From DATBLQ01 sp036555325 (GTDB taxonomy: Bacteria > Pseudomonadota > Alphaproteobacteria > Rhizobiales > Aestuariivirgaceae), in NCBI GenBank assembly GCA_036555325.1, contig DATBLQ010000018.1, positions 1 through 64,000 of the forward strand: a DNA stretch of 64,000 nt, read 5' to 3'. Position numbers and translations under genes: made by a program. The stretch's first letter is position 1; each line of letters begins with the position of its first letter. The notes beneath the pieces are model-generated. The model was not told the DNA's origin. It ran no database searches and worked only from the letters and a program-made list of their open reading frames with translations. Shown one piece after another: positions 16,876-25,697 of the stretch.

Positions 16876-17700
16876 TCACGCTGCCCGCAAATGGCGCTCG
16901 CGTCTGATCACTTCTGAAGCGAGCCGAATATACGCTTGACTTCCGGCACAATCATCGTCGTAGAGAAGCACAGGCTTGCCATAGGATGGCGCCTCCGAAA
17001 TCCTGACGTTTCGTGGTATCACCGTATTGTAAACCTTTTCTCCCAGCACGCTGCGCACATCCTGGGCAACCTGCTCGGAAAGGCTGTTGCGTTTGTCGAA
17101 CATCGTCAGCACCACTCCCTGGATGATCAGGCGCGGGTTGAGGTTTGCCCTGACACGCTCGACCGTTTTCAGCAGCTGACTGAGACCTTCCAGTGCGAAA
17201 AACTCGCACTGCAGCGGCACCAGCACCGCGTCCGCCGCCGTCAGCGCATTGATTGTGAGAAGGTTGAGCGACGGAGGACAATCAATAAGCACATACGAAT
17301 AGGCTCTCCCCAATCGGTCACCCGTTATTTCGGCCGCAATTGCGTCCTGCAACCGGTAGGTTTTTCTGTCGATCGCGGCCAGTTCAAGTTCCGCCCCCAG
17401 CAAGTCCATCGTGGAAGGAGCGCAATAGAGCCTCGGAACCTCCGATTGGACCGAGACCTCTCCCAGCCCTGCCTCCCCCACCAGCACATGGTAGGTCGAT
17501 TTCGTGCCCGGATGTCTGGCGATGCCTAACCCTGTGCTTGCGTTTCCCTGCGGATCAAGATCGCAGATGAGCACCGTTTCACCGACCGCCGCCAACGCAG
17601 TACCGAGATTGATCGCGGTCGTTGTTTTTCCCACTCCTCCCTTCTGATTGGCGATGGTGAGAATCCTGGGCCTACCGCCCGAGTGTTCGGTCTGGTTCAT
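16876..17700 (-). CDS. parA: Chromosome partitioning ATPase ParA
   Basis: A 274-residue deviant-Walker ATPase. The motif IANQKGGVGKTTTAINLG lies near residues 16-33. Walker A' and the LIDCPPSLNLLT motif follow, and the end is typical of chromosomal ParA/Soj. It binds DNA non-specifically in the ATP state and moves ParB-parS complexes apart. The frame extends to 17748, but MNQTEHSG at 17700 gives the normal start. That start overlaps the rsmG end by 29 bases, so the block mnmG-rsmG-parA-parB is likely one operon, as in many bacteria. Confidence 0.96.
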   Translation of the reverse strand: MNQTEHSGGRPRILTIANQKGGVGKTTTAINLGTALAAVGETVLICDLDPQGNASTGLGIARHPGTKSTYHVLVGEAGLGEVSVQSEVPRLYCAPSTMDLLGAELELAAIDRKTYRLQDAIAAEITGDRLGRAYSYVLIDCPPSLNLLTINALTAADAVLVPLQCEFFALEGLSQLLKTVERVRANLNPRLIIQGVVLTMFDKRNSLSEQVAQDVRSVLGEKVYNTVIPRNVRISEAPSYGKPVLLYDDDCAGSQAYIRLASEVIRRERHLRAA

Positions 17701-18331
17701 GGCTGCGCCGCACTTCCAGTATCTCAAGGATTGCCCCGCTCGGGTCAATCATGCTTGGATGCCTGATGTATTGGATAATCCAGGTTTTCGTGGCCTCGGT
17801 CAATTCGCGTCCAACATCCCGCCCCTTGTGAAAGAGCCCGCGCCCAGACGATAAGAACGGCAGCGCCAGCTCAAGCAACTGGCGCAACGGGGCGACCGCT
17901 CGCGCCGTGATGACTGGGTTCGAGGAACGATACGGGTCCGAATCAACCCTTTCGATCCTGTCCTGGATAACCTTAACGCTGATTCGCGCCTGCCGCGCAA
18001 CTTCGCGAAGAAAACTCGCCTTCTTGCCATTGCTCTCGATCAACATGACCTGGTACTCAGGATATGCGAGCCCGAGAACGAGTCCCGGCAGACCGGCGCC
18101 CGCTCCGAGATCAATGATTGTTCGAGCGGGTTCAATGTAGGGGCGCAGCTGCAGGGCATCCGCCACGTGCCGCTCCCACAAATTCGCCACGCTGTCTTGA
18201 CTCACCAGATTAATTTGCGCGTTCCACCGGCGCAGGAGATCGGCATAGAGCTTGAGGCGAGCCTGTGATTCACGTGAAACATTGAAGCGGGCAAAAATAT
18301 CGTCCGCTCCCGCTGCGCCCGAAGATTTCAT
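17672..18331 (-). CDS. rsmG: 16S rRNA (guanine527-N7)-methyltransferase RsmG
   Basis: A 219-residue SAM-dependent methyltransferase, formerly GidB. The SAM motif reads IIDLGAGAGLPGLVLGL, preceded by the NLVSQDSVANLWERHVADALQL segment typical of RsmG. It makes m7G527 in the 530 loop of 16S rRNA. The open frame runs far into mnmG, but the ATG at 18331 overlaps the mnmG stop by four bases (ATGA) and gives the family length. A parS-like 16-mer sits inside its coding region at 18266-18281. Confidence 0.94.
   Translation of the reverse strand: MKSSGAAGADDIFARFNVSRESQARLKLYADLLRRWNAQINLVSQDSVANLWERHVADALQLRPYIEPARTIIDLGAGAGLPGLVLGLAYPEYQVMLIESNGKKASFLREVARQARISVKVIQDRIERVDSDPYRSSNPVITARAVAPLRQLLELALPFLSSGRGLFHKGRDVGRELTEATKTWIIQYIRHPSMIDPSGAILEILEVRRSHEPDRTLGR
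18266..18281. promoter_or_regulatory. parS-like ParB-binding site inside rsmG
   Basis: TGATTCACGTGAAACA differs by one base from the bacterial parS consensus TGTTTCACGTGAAACA and keeps the CACGTG core. It lies in the rsmG coding region, about 2 kb from a second parS-like site and some 8.5 kb from the candidate replication origin. Confidence 0.75.
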
Positions 18332-20208
18332 CCGGCGGCAAGCTGCCTGGCCGTCGGCCTCCTGACATACGCAAGAAGAGCGGCAAGCCCGGCTGGTGTC
18401 ATGCCCTCGATCTTGGCCGCATGGCCCAGGGTGGCTGGTCTGATGCGTGCCAGCTTCTGTCGTATTTCCGCCGACAGGCTGGGAATGTTTCGGTAGTCGA
18501 GATCCTCCGGCAACACCATTACCTGCTCCTTGCGGTAGGATTCGATGTCGGCTGTCTGCCGTGCGACATAGCCGCTGTAAAGAGCCTCTGCCTGAAGCCG
18601 TTCGATGGCATAGGCTGGGATCGCGGTAAGCTGCGGCCATACTGCGCAGATCTGGCTTAAGGAAACCTCAGGATACGCCAGCATTTCAAAGGCACTGCGA
18701 CGCTGACCGTCCTGATTGAGCTTCACTCCTCGCTGGCGGGCCTCTGCCGGGGTCAATCTCAGGCCGGATAAAAGACGCCTTGCCGATCCCAGTTCGGCTG
18801 TCCGTTCTTTGAACTTGGCGAAACGGTTCTTGCCGACCACCCCCACCCGGTGACCGAGTTCGGTCAATCGCTCATCGGCATTGTCGGCGCGCAACACCAG
18901 CCTGTATTCCGCCCGGGAAGTGAACATCCGATATGGCTCGCTTACGCCACGGCTCACCAGATCATCGATCATGACGCCGATATAAGCTTGCGCCCGGTCG
19001 AGGTAAAAAGCATCGGCACCGCCGGCAAGGCGCGCCGCATTGATTCCGGCAATTAACCCCTGAGCTGCCGCTTCCTCATACCCTGTGGTTCCGTTGATTT
19101 GACCGGCAAAGAAAAGTCCCTCGACAGCCTTGGTCTCCAGGCTCGGTTTCAGCTGCCGCGGATCCACGTAGTCATATTCTATGGCATAGCCCGGTCTGAG
19201 TATGACGACGTCTTCGAGTCCGGGAATTGTTCTGATGAAAGCCTCCTGAACATCCTCAGGCAGCGATGTCGAGATTCCGTTCGGATAGATCGTCGTGACA
19301 TCGAGCCCTTCGGGCTCCAGGAAGATCTGGTGCGACTCCCGCTCCCGAAACCGGACAATTTTGTCCTCGATCGATGGGCAATACCTCGGGCCGGTGCTTT
19401 CAATTTGCCCAGAATAAACCGGGGAGCGAGCAAGATTCCGGGAGATGATTGCATGCGTTTCAGCCGTGGTCGATGTGATATGGCACGGAACCTGAGGCGT
19501 CGAAATCCGCTCCGTCAGAAAGGAAAACGGCACGGGAGGATCATCTCCAGGCTGTATCTCAAGCCCCTCCCAGCGAATGGTGCGCCCGTCAAGTCGCGCA
19601 GGAGTGCCTGTCTTGAGCCGGCCAAGCCCGAACCCAAAAGCCTTGAGGCACTCCGATATCCCCTGCGCTGGGGGCTCCCCTACCCTGCCCGCCGGGATTC
19701 TCTTTTCTCCGATATGGATGAGCCCCCGCAGAAACGTGCCGGTGGTAAGCACCACTGCCCTGGCCCGCAGCTCCAGCCCGTCCTTGAGTACGGCTCCCTC
19801 AATGCGCGTGTCTTTGATGGACAGCCTTTCAGCCCCTGCCTCGATGATCCAGAGCCGGTCCTGGGTTCCGATGGCAGCTTGCATCGCACCCTTGTAGAGC
19901 TTCCGGTCGGCCTGTGCCCGGGGTCCACGAACAGCCGGCCCCTTCGACCGGTTGAGCACTCTGAACTGAATGCCGCCGCTATCGGCAACCCGTCCCATCA
20001 GGCCATCCAGAGCGTCGATCTCTCGGACAAGATGTCCCTTTCCAAGGCCCCCGATCGCGGGATTGCAGGACATCTCGCCGATGGTTGCAAACTTGTGCGT
20101 GACAAGGGCTGTGCAGGCCCCCATTCGCGCTGCGGCGGCAGCGGCCTCGCAGCCGGCGTGTCCCCCGCCGACGACAATCACATCGTAGTGCTCTGGTATC
20201 ACGTCCAT
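18328..20208 (-). CDS. mnmG: tRNA uridine 5-carboxymethylaminomethyl modification enzyme MnmG
   Basis: A 626-residue FAD protein, formerly GidA. The N-terminal dinucleotide motif is VIVVGGGHAGCEAA, followed by the family motif CNPAIGGLGKGHLVREIDAL. The middle has GLFFAGQINGTTGYEEAAAQG, and a C-terminal helical domain binds MnmE. With MnmE it installs the cmnm5 group on wobble U34 of several tRNAs. It is the first gene after mnmE on this strand, with a 118-base gap that holds a parS-like site and a CtrA-like site. Its stop overlaps the rsmG start. Confidence 0.97.
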   Translation of the reverse strand: MDVIPEHYDVIVVGGGHAGCEAAAAAARMGACTALVTHKFATIGEMSCNPAIGGLGKGHLVREIDALDGLMGRVADSGGIQFRVLNRSKGPAVRGPRAQADRKLYKGAMQAAIGTQDRLWIIEAGAERLSIKDTRIEGAVLKDGLELRARAVVLTTGTFLRGLIHIGEKRIPAGRVGEPPAQGISECLKAFGFGLGRLKTGTPARLDGRTIRWEGLEIQPGDDPPVPFSFLTERISTPQVPCHITSTTAETHAIISRNLARSPVYSGQIESTGPRYCPSIEDKIVRFRERESHQIFLEPEGLDVTTIYPNGISTSLPEDVQEAFIRTIPGLEDVVILRPGYAIEYDYVDPRQLKPSLETKAVEGLFFAGQINGTTGYEEAAAQGLIAGINAARLAGGADAFYLDRAQAYIGVMIDDLVSRGVSEPYRMFTSRAEYRLVLRADNADERLTELGHRVGVVGKNRFAKFKERTAELGSARRLLSGLRLTPAEARQRGVKLNQDGQRRSAFEMLAYPEVSLSQICAVWPQLTAIPAYAIERLQAEALYSGYVARQTADIESYRKEQVMVLPEDLDYRNIPSLSAEIRQKLARIRPATLGHAAKIEGMTPAGLAALLAYVRRPTARQLAAG

Positions 20209-20271
20209 GCCTCAGGTTGCGCCTTTTACTCGGACTGGTGTTGTCGGTCAAAACCCTAAAATGTAACCGTT

Positions 20272-20287
20272 GGTTTCACGTGAAACA
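20272..20287. promoter_or_regulatory. parS site between mnmE and mnmG
   Basis: GTTTCACGTGAAAC is a perfect 14-base palindrome, flanked here by G and A. It matches the parS core recognised by ParB, with one mismatch over the 16-base consensus. It lies 64 bases upstream of the mnmG start, in the intergenic region near the origin. Confidence 0.85.
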
Positions 20288-20309
20288 GGTTAACTACCAT
20301 TAGGCCCAG

Positions 20310-20324
20310 TTAACAATTGGTTAA
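20310..20324. promoter_or_regulatory. Exact CtrA full site TTAA-N7-TTAA
   Basis: TTAA, seven bases (CAATTGG) and TTAA give the exact CtrA consensus. It sits just beyond the mnmE stop, about 100 bases upstream of mnmG. A related TTAA-N7 half-match begins at 20290. This position could couple mnmG-rsmG-parAB transcription to the cell cycle. The call is by motif only. Confidence 0.5.
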
Positions 20325-20326
20325 AT

Positions 20327-21655
20327 CTACTTCCCGATGCAGAACTCTCTGAAGATCTCATCGAGCAGACTTTCAACCTCGATATGGCCCGTGAGCCGCC
20401 CGATAGATGCCGCTGCAAGCCGCACCTCCTCGGCAACTATCTCGAGGGGGAGACTGGAGTTCGTGGCGGCATCAAGATGCTCAAGCATCGACTGGAGACA
20501 GTCCCGATGCCGCTGTCGAGTGACGATTGCTGCTTCGCCCTGTTGGACCAGTTGATGAAGCCGTGTCACAACGGCTTCCTCAACGACTCCGACCCCCTCC
20601 CCAGCGGTTGTTGACACGGCTAGGTAGGGCTCACCCCGGGCACATTCCGGAGGTGCCCGCAGGTCTGACTTGTTCCAAATCCATAACGGTTCCGAATCGA
20701 GCTTTGGGCGCAAATCAGAGCCAGCCACATCCGGCGCCGCCAGCCATAGGACGAGGTCTGCCCCTTTGACAGCCGCTTGGGCTCTCGCCATGCCCTCAGT
20801 CTCAATGGCGTCCCCTGTCGCCTCCCGTACGCCAGCGGTATCCTGAAATATCACAGGTATACCACTAAGATTTACATGCACCTCGATGATGTCTCTTGTG
20901 GTCCCGGGGAGCCCCGATACGATCGCCGCGTCTTTTCCTGCCAGCCGGTTGAGCAGGCTTGATTTTCCTACATTCGGCATCCCGGCGAGAACCACTCTGA
21001 CGCCCTCCCTGAGGCGTTCTCCCTGCTTTCCACGCTCGAGTTCCTGTCTTATTTGACCCACCAGTCCGCGAAGCGCCATTTCGCTGCCGGTTCGCGCACA
21101 CTCGCTCACATGTGCCTCATCGCTGAAATCGATTGTCGCTTCAAGTTTTCCCAAGACCGCGACGAGCGATTTTCGCCACGCCCCGAGCAGTTCCCTTGCA
21201 CCGCCCTCGACGCGGAGGATGGCTTGACGCCTCTGTCGTTCCGTTCGCGATTCGATGAGATCCGCAAGCCCCTCGACTTCCATCAGATCGAATTTGCCGT
21301 TCCCGAAGGCCCGACGCGTGAACTCGCCTGGGTCCGCCGCTCTAAGCCCGGGTATGGCGGCCAGCTCAGTGAAAAGGGCCTGGATTACCGCTGCGCCGCC
21401 GTGAACCTGGAACTCGGCCATATCCTCCCCGGTAAATGAATTTGGCCGAGGGAACCACAGCACCAATCCTCGATCCAGAAGCGCGCCGTCGGCGGCTCTT
21501 GTGATCCGTTGAAGTGTCGCTCGCCGTGGAACGGGCAGGGTGTGGCAAAGTTTTTTGACAACCAGCCCGGCATTAGGTCCACTAATCCGGACGACCGCAA
21601 CACCGGCTCGGCCAGGCGCGGAAGACAGAGCGTAAATCGTATCGGACGAAATCAT
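20327..21655 (-). CDS. mnmE: tRNA modification GTPase MnmE
   Basis: A 442-residue GTPase, formerly TrmE/ThdF. The N-terminal domain opens with DTIYALSSAPGRAGVAVVRISG. The GTPase domain has G1 GMPNVGKSS near residue 224, G3 in DTAGVRE and G4 NKSD. The C-terminal end FREFCIGK carries the cysteine conserved in the family (CIGK). With MnmG it modifies wobble uridines. The open frame runs to 21871, but MISSDT at 21655 is the proper start. It is divergent from the YyaL-type gene. Confidence 0.96.
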   Translation of the reverse strand: MISSDTIYALSSAPGRAGVAVVRISGPNAGLVVKKLCHTLPVPRRATLQRITRAADGALLDRGLVLWFPRPNSFTGEDMAEFQVHGGAAVIQALFTELAAIPGLRAADPGEFTRRAFGNGKFDLMEVEGLADLIESRTERQRRQAILRVEGGARELLGAWRKSLVAVLGKLEATIDFSDEAHVSECARTGSEMALRGLVGQIRQELERGKQGERLREGVRVVLAGMPNVGKSSLLNRLAGKDAAIVSGLPGTTRDIIEVHVNLSGIPVIFQDTAGVREATGDAIETEGMARAQAAVKGADLVLWLAAPDVAGSDLRPKLDSEPLWIWNKSDLRAPPECARGEPYLAVSTTAGEGVGVVEEAVVTRLHQLVQQGEAAIVTRQRHRDCLQSMLEHLDAATNSSLPLEIVAEEVRLAAASIGRLTGHIEVESLLDEIFREFCIGK

Positions 21656-21734
21656 TGGCTCGGCAGAAGTATCATTCCGGCATCGAATCGAAGGTCGCAG
21701 CGTGGTCCTCGCAGCATCATGCTGGGGTGCTGCA

Positions 21735-23774
21735 ATGAACTCCAACTTGCTGGCGCGTGAGCAAAGCCCATACCTGTTGCAGCACAAGGACAATCCAGTC
21801 GCTTGGATGCCGTGGGGAGCCGAAGCCTTCTCACGAGCCGTCCGCGAAGACAAGCCCATTCTTTTATCCATTGGCTATGCCGCATGTCACTGGTGCCATG
21901 TGATGGCGCACGAAAGTTTTGAGGATTCGGCCGTCGCCGAGCTAATGAACCGAGACTTCATAAACATCAAGGTTGATCGGGAAGAACGTCCCGAGGTTGA
22001 TAAGCTCTATATGGAAGCGCTTCACCGGTTGGGAGAGCAGGGGGGTTGGCCCCTCACCATGTTCCTGCGGCCCGACGGGGCGCCCTTCTGGGGCGGGACG
22101 TATTTTCCCCCAGAGCCCCGCTTCGGCCGGCCGAGCTTTCGCCAGGTGCTGACCGAGATTTCACGCATTTGGCGCCATGAGCGCAGCAAGGCGGATTTGA
22201 ACAGCACTGCAATCCTGAAGTCCCTTCAAATCCAGCCTCCCTTGCGCTCCGAAGCAATGATAACACCCGAGGCGCTGGACGCGACCGCCCGTACCCTGGT
22301 CGCTGCGACGGACATGCAGCACGGTGGACTGAGGGGGGCTCCTAAGTTTCCCCAAACCTCGGTCTATGATTTCCTTTGGAGGCATTTCTTGCGGACCGGG
22401 GATCGAGCATCCCGCGACGCAGTCATCATCACCTTAAATAACCTTTGTCAGGGCGGCATCTACGATCACCTGGCGGGGGGTTTTGCGCGTTACTCCGTCG
22501 ACCATCGCTGGCTCGTCCCCCATTTCGAGAAAATGCTCTACGACAACGCACTTATCGTTTCGTTGCTGAGCAGGGTGGCCGCGCACGAGGAGAACGGCTT
22601 GTTCCGCAACCGAATCGAGGAAACCGTCACATGGCTCGTTACGGAGATGCGCACGCAAGCCCGGACTTTTGCCGCAAGTTACGATGCCGATTCGGAAGGC
22701 GAGGAGGGCAGATATTATGTTTGGGACCACGAAGATGTATTGGAAATACTGCCCAAAGCGAGTGCTGATCTTTTCTGCCGTGTCTACGACGTTACTCGCC
22801 AAGGCAATTGGGAGGGAAAAAATATCCTCAACCGGCTGAACGCCCAGGCCACACTATCTCCTGAGATTGAAGACACACTTGCATCCTGTCGTCGGTTGTT
22901 GCTCGAGAAACGAAGAGAACGAATACCCCCGGGCTTTGACGACAAGAGCCTCGCCGATTGGAACGGTCTCGCCATCGCTGCCATCGCCGAAGCAGCGATG
23001 CTCACCCAAAATCCTGCCTGGCTCGGCAGTGCAGAAGAGGCATTTGCCTCGCTGTTGAATCAACACTGGAGCTCAGGTTCTCTTTTCCACTCTTACCGAA
23101 ATGGCGAACTGCGAAACTTGGCTACCTCCGACGGCTATGCCAATTTGGCCGCTGCTGCGCTCAATCTTTACACCGCAACGGGCAAGGACAGCTATTTGAC
23201 CAAGGCGCGCGACCTTGTCTCGAGCGCCATTGCCCAGCTCTGGGACGACAGCCGTGGCGGGTTTTTCTTCGCACCGCGCCAAACTCCCGAACTCATCGTC
23301 CGGTCGCTCCACGCGCATGATGACGCAACTCCGAACGCCAATGCGACAATGCTCGTCAACTTCACCCGCTTATATCATCTCACCGGAAACGACGATGACC
23401 GCAAATACGCTGAGACGCTCATCCGCAACTTCGGCAAAGATGCTGCCGGCAACCCGTTCGCCTTTGCCTCATTCCTTAGCGCCGTGACTTTCCATTTGGA
23501 GCCCCTGCAGGCTGTCATCATCGGAGATGCCAATGGCCCTCAGGAACTCGAACTACGGCGGGCGGTACTGCAACTGCCCGTACTTCAGCCTATCCTTCAG
23601 TATGTTCCCGCCGGCACCGACCTTCCGCCTAACCATCCTGCCCATGGCAAGACGCAGAAAGAGTCAAGCGCAACTCTTTATCTTTGCCTGGGTACGCGGT
23701 GTGCGCTGCCCGTCATTGACCCTTCGCACACCAGGACTGCCTTTCAAAGCATTCGCTCATCAGGCATTCATTGA
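21735..23774 (+). CDS. YyaL/SPATA20-type thioredoxin-domain protein (DUF255)
   Basis: A 679-residue cytoplasmic protein. The DUF255 thioredoxin-like domain is at the N-terminus: LLAREQSPYLLQHKDNPVAW, then the CHWCHV redox motif near residue 52 and the SFED and KVDREERPEVDKLY stretches. A long six-hairpin-glycosidase-like region follows, with the GGIYDHLAGGFARYSVD and HFEKMLYDNA motifs. The biochemical role is unknown in bacteria; mammalian SPATA20 is equally obscure. I chose the ATG at 21735. Its last 15 bases overlap the end of the convergent rho gene. Confidence 0.88.
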   Translation: MNSNLLAREQSPYLLQHKDNPVAWMPWGAEAFSRAVREDKPILLSIGYAACHWCHVMAHESFEDSAVAELMNRDFINIKVDREERPEVDKLYMEALHRLGEQGGWPLTMFLRPDGAPFWGGTYFPPEPRFGRPSFRQVLTEISRIWRHERSKADLNSTAILKSLQIQPPLRSEAMITPEALDATARTLVAATDMQHGGLRGAPKFPQTSVYDFLWRHFLRTGDRASRDAVIITLNNLCQGGIYDHLAGGFARYSVDHRWLVPHFEKMLYDNALIVSLLSRVAAHEENGLFRNRIEETVTWLVTEMRTQARTFAASYDADSEGEEGRYYVWDHEDVLEILPKASADLFCRVYDVTRQGNWEGKNILNRLNAQATLSPEIEDTLASCRRLLLEKRRERIPPGFDDKSLADWNGLAIAAIAEAAMLTQNPAWLGSAEEAFASLLNQHWSSGSLFHSYRNGELRNLATSDGYANLAAAALNLYTATGKDSYLTKARDLVSSAIAQLWDDSRGGFFFAPRQTPELIVRSLHAHDDATPNANATMLVNFTRLYHLTGNDDDRKYAETLIRNFGKDAAGNPFAFASFLSAVTFHLEPLQAVIIGDANGPQELELRRAVLQLPVLQPILQYVPAGTDLPPNHPAHGKTQKESSATLYLCLGTRCALPVIDPSHTRTAFQSIRSSGIH

Positions 23775-25043
23775 TTCGAAGAAATCCCCGTTCGTTTTTG
23801 TCTGTCTAAGCTTATCCAGTAGAAATTCGATCGCATCTACCGTGCCCATTGGATTGAGTATCCGCCGAAGCACGTACGTTTTTTTGAGCAGATCCGCCAC
23901 CACCAGCAACTCTTCCTTCCTTGTTCCCGAGCGCAATATATCGATGGCAGGAAAAACGCGTTTATCCGCCACTTTGCGGTCCAGAATTATCTCGGAATTA
24001 CCGGTGCCCTTGAATTCTTCAAAAATCACTTCATCCATGCGGCTCCCGGTATCAATGAGCGCCGTCGCAATGATGGTCAAAGAGCCGCCTTCTTCGATAT
24101 TGCGCGCCGCACCGAAGAACCGCTTCGGTCGCTGCAACGCATTCGCATCGACACCGCCGGTCAGAACCTTTCCCGATGAGGGAACAACGGTGTTGTATGC
24201 CCGCCCCAGCCGGGTGATTGAATCGAGTAGTATGACGACATCCCGGCCATGCTCCACGAGCCTTTTGGCTTTTTCGATGACCATTTCCGCCACCTGCACA
24301 TGCCGCACCGCTGGTTCATCGAACGTCGAACTGATCACCTCGCCCTTAACTGAGCGCTGCATGTCCGTTACTTCTTCCGGCCGCTCATCGATCAGCAGCA
24401 CGATCAAATAACATTCTGGATGATTGCTGGTGATCGAATGAGCAATATTTTGCAGGAGTACTGTCTTTCCGGTTCTCGGGGGCGCCACGATGAGACCTCG
24501 CTGCCCCTTGCCCAAGGGTGCCACAAGATCGATCACTCTCGCAGAGTAGTCTTTCTTGGTCGGGTCGTTGACCTCCATCTCTAGCCGCTCATCGGGATAA
24601 AGCGGAGTTAAGTTGTCAAAGTGAATCTTGTGACGACCCTTTTCAGGATCCTCGAAATTGATTGTATTGACCTTGAGGAGCGCGAAATACCGCTCGCCGT
24701 CCTTTGGGCTGCGAATTTCGCCTTCGACCGTATCTCCCGTCCGCAAGCTGAATCGACGAATCTGGCTCGGACTGACATAGATGTCGTCAGGCCCCGCCAA
24801 ATAGTTGGCATCCGGTGAGCGCAGGAAACCAAACCCATCCTGCAGTACCTCAACCACACCCTCCCCGACGATAGACACTTCTCGTCCGGCCAAGCTTTTC
24901 AATATGGCAAACATCAATTCCTGTTTGCGCATCGCATTGGCATTCTCCACCTCGAGTTCTTCGGCAATCGTCAGAAGCTCGCCAGGAGTCTTGCGTTTCA
25001 AATCATGAAGCTTAGTTTCCTTGAGATCCGCTATGTTCGTCAT
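23760..25043 (-). CDS. rho: Transcription termination factor Rho
   Basis: A 427-residue RNA-dependent hexameric ATPase. The N-terminal helical part begins LKETKLHDLKRKTPGELLTI. An OB-fold RNA-binding domain follows with GFGFLRSPDANYLAGPDDIYVS. The motor has Walker A in GLIVAPPRTGKT and Walker B in VVILLDSITRLGRAYN, and Q- and R-loop regions follow. It terminates untranslated transcripts. The frame is open nine codons further, but MTNIADLK at 25043 fits. A 213-base leader precedes it and contains a 38-codon ORF. Rho is autoregulated in many bacteria. Confidence 0.97.
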   Translation of the reverse strand: MTNIADLKETKLHDLKRKTPGELLTIAEELEVENANAMRKQELMFAILKSLAGREVSIVGEGVVEVLQDGFGFLRSPDANYLAGPDDIYVSPSQIRRFSLRTGDTVEGEIRSPKDGERYFALLKVNTINFEDPEKGRHKIHFDNLTPLYPDERLEMEVNDPTKKDYSARVIDLVAPLGKGQRGLIVAPPRTGKTVLLQNIAHSITSNHPECYLIVLLIDERPEEVTDMQRSVKGEVISSTFDEPAVRHVQVAEMVIEKAKRLVEHGRDVVILLDSITRLGRAYNTVVPSSGKVLTGGVDANALQRPKRFFGAARNIEEGGSLTIIATALIDTGSRMDEVIFEEFKGTGNSEIILDRKVADKRVFPAIDILRSGTRKEELLVVADLLKKTYVLRRILNPMGTVDAIEFLLDKLRQTKTNGDFFESMNA

Positions 25044-25090
25044 GTTCGGAAAGTGTGGCGCCGGGGCCAATAATGTGAAACCTGCTAGAA

Positions 25091-25207
25091 TTACCTCGTT
25101 ACCGTGTTCCGGTAGCGCAAGTTTTGGAGGGGATATACACGACGTTCAGACCGCCGCAACCAGATGTCATAGCCCACCGAATTGGCTTCGATAACATCCT
25201 TGTCCAT
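25091..25207 (-). CDS. Possible 38-residue leader ORF upstream of rho
   Basis: An ATG at 25207 opens 38 codons ending at TAA (25091-25093), 47 bases before the rho start. The product begins MDKDVIEANSVGYDIWLRRS and is rich in arginine. The ribosome site is weak (GGTACGG). It sits where E. coli has the rhoL leader ORF, but I see no sequence similarity, and an ORF of this length can occur by chance. No function is assigned. Confidence 0.3.
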   Translation of the reverse strand: MDKDVIEANSVGYDIWLRRSERRVYPLQNLRYRNTVTR

Positions 25208-25256
25208 CAACCGTACCAAACTTGCTTGCAAAAGAAAATAGTCAATCCGCCCATTC

Positions 25257-25697
25257 TTAAAACGGTTTTAGAACCACCATGACGACGATCAGGATCATGA
25301 GAACGGTGGGGGCCTCGTTGATCAACCGGAAATATCTGCTGCTGTACCGGCTGCGGTCCGCCCCGAATTCACTCACATGTCGGCCGAGCCGGAAATGAAG
25401 TGCCGACATCAGAACAACAGCTCCAAACTTCACCCAGGCCCAGGCTTCGTACCTTATGCCGCTCTTCCACAATATCCAGACCAGGCCCGCACCCGTCAGC
25501 CAAGTGGCGACCATTGCCGGCCACATGATGATCCGATAGAGCCGCTGCTCCATCGTCTTGAAGACGCTTGCCTGTTTGGAGCCTGCATCGGTGTCCGTAT
25601 GATAAACGAACAGTCGCGGTAGATAGAAAAGACCCGCCATCCACGCAATGACCGCTATGATATGGGCTGTTTTTACCCACAAATAGACACTAACCAA
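25257..25697 (-). CDS. hemJ: Protoporphyrinogen IX oxidase HemJ
   Basis: A 147-residue membrane protein of the HemJ/UPF0093 family with four predicted transmembrane helices. It begins VSVYLWVKTAHIIAVIAWMA, with the conserved helix-1 histidine, then LPRLFVYH, and has later helices such as WPAMVATWLTGAGLVWIL. It oxidises protoporphyrinogen IX to protoporphyrin IX in the late heme pathway. The start is unsure: the frame is open to 25745 but inside hemE. I chose a TTG at 25697 that overlaps the hemE stop by eight bases. The hemE-hemJ pairing supports both the call and a shared transcript. Confidence 0.88.
   Translation of the reverse strand: MVSVYLWVKTAHIIAVIAWMAGLFYLPRLFVYHTDTDAGSKQASVFKTMEQRLYRIIMWPAMVATWLTGAGLVWILWKSGIRYEAWAWVKFGAVVLMSALHFRLGRHVSEFGADRSRYSSRYFRLINEAPTVLMILIVVMVVLKPF

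Noticed and set aside
19099..20259. 386-codon plus-strand frame opposite mnmG
   Set aside because: mnmG carries all the family motifs on the minus strand; the plus frame shows no domain.
23527..24411. 294-codon plus-strand frame spanning the end of the YyaL gene and opposite rho
   Set aside because: It covers two well-supported genes in other frames and its serine-rich composition is typical of antisense frames.
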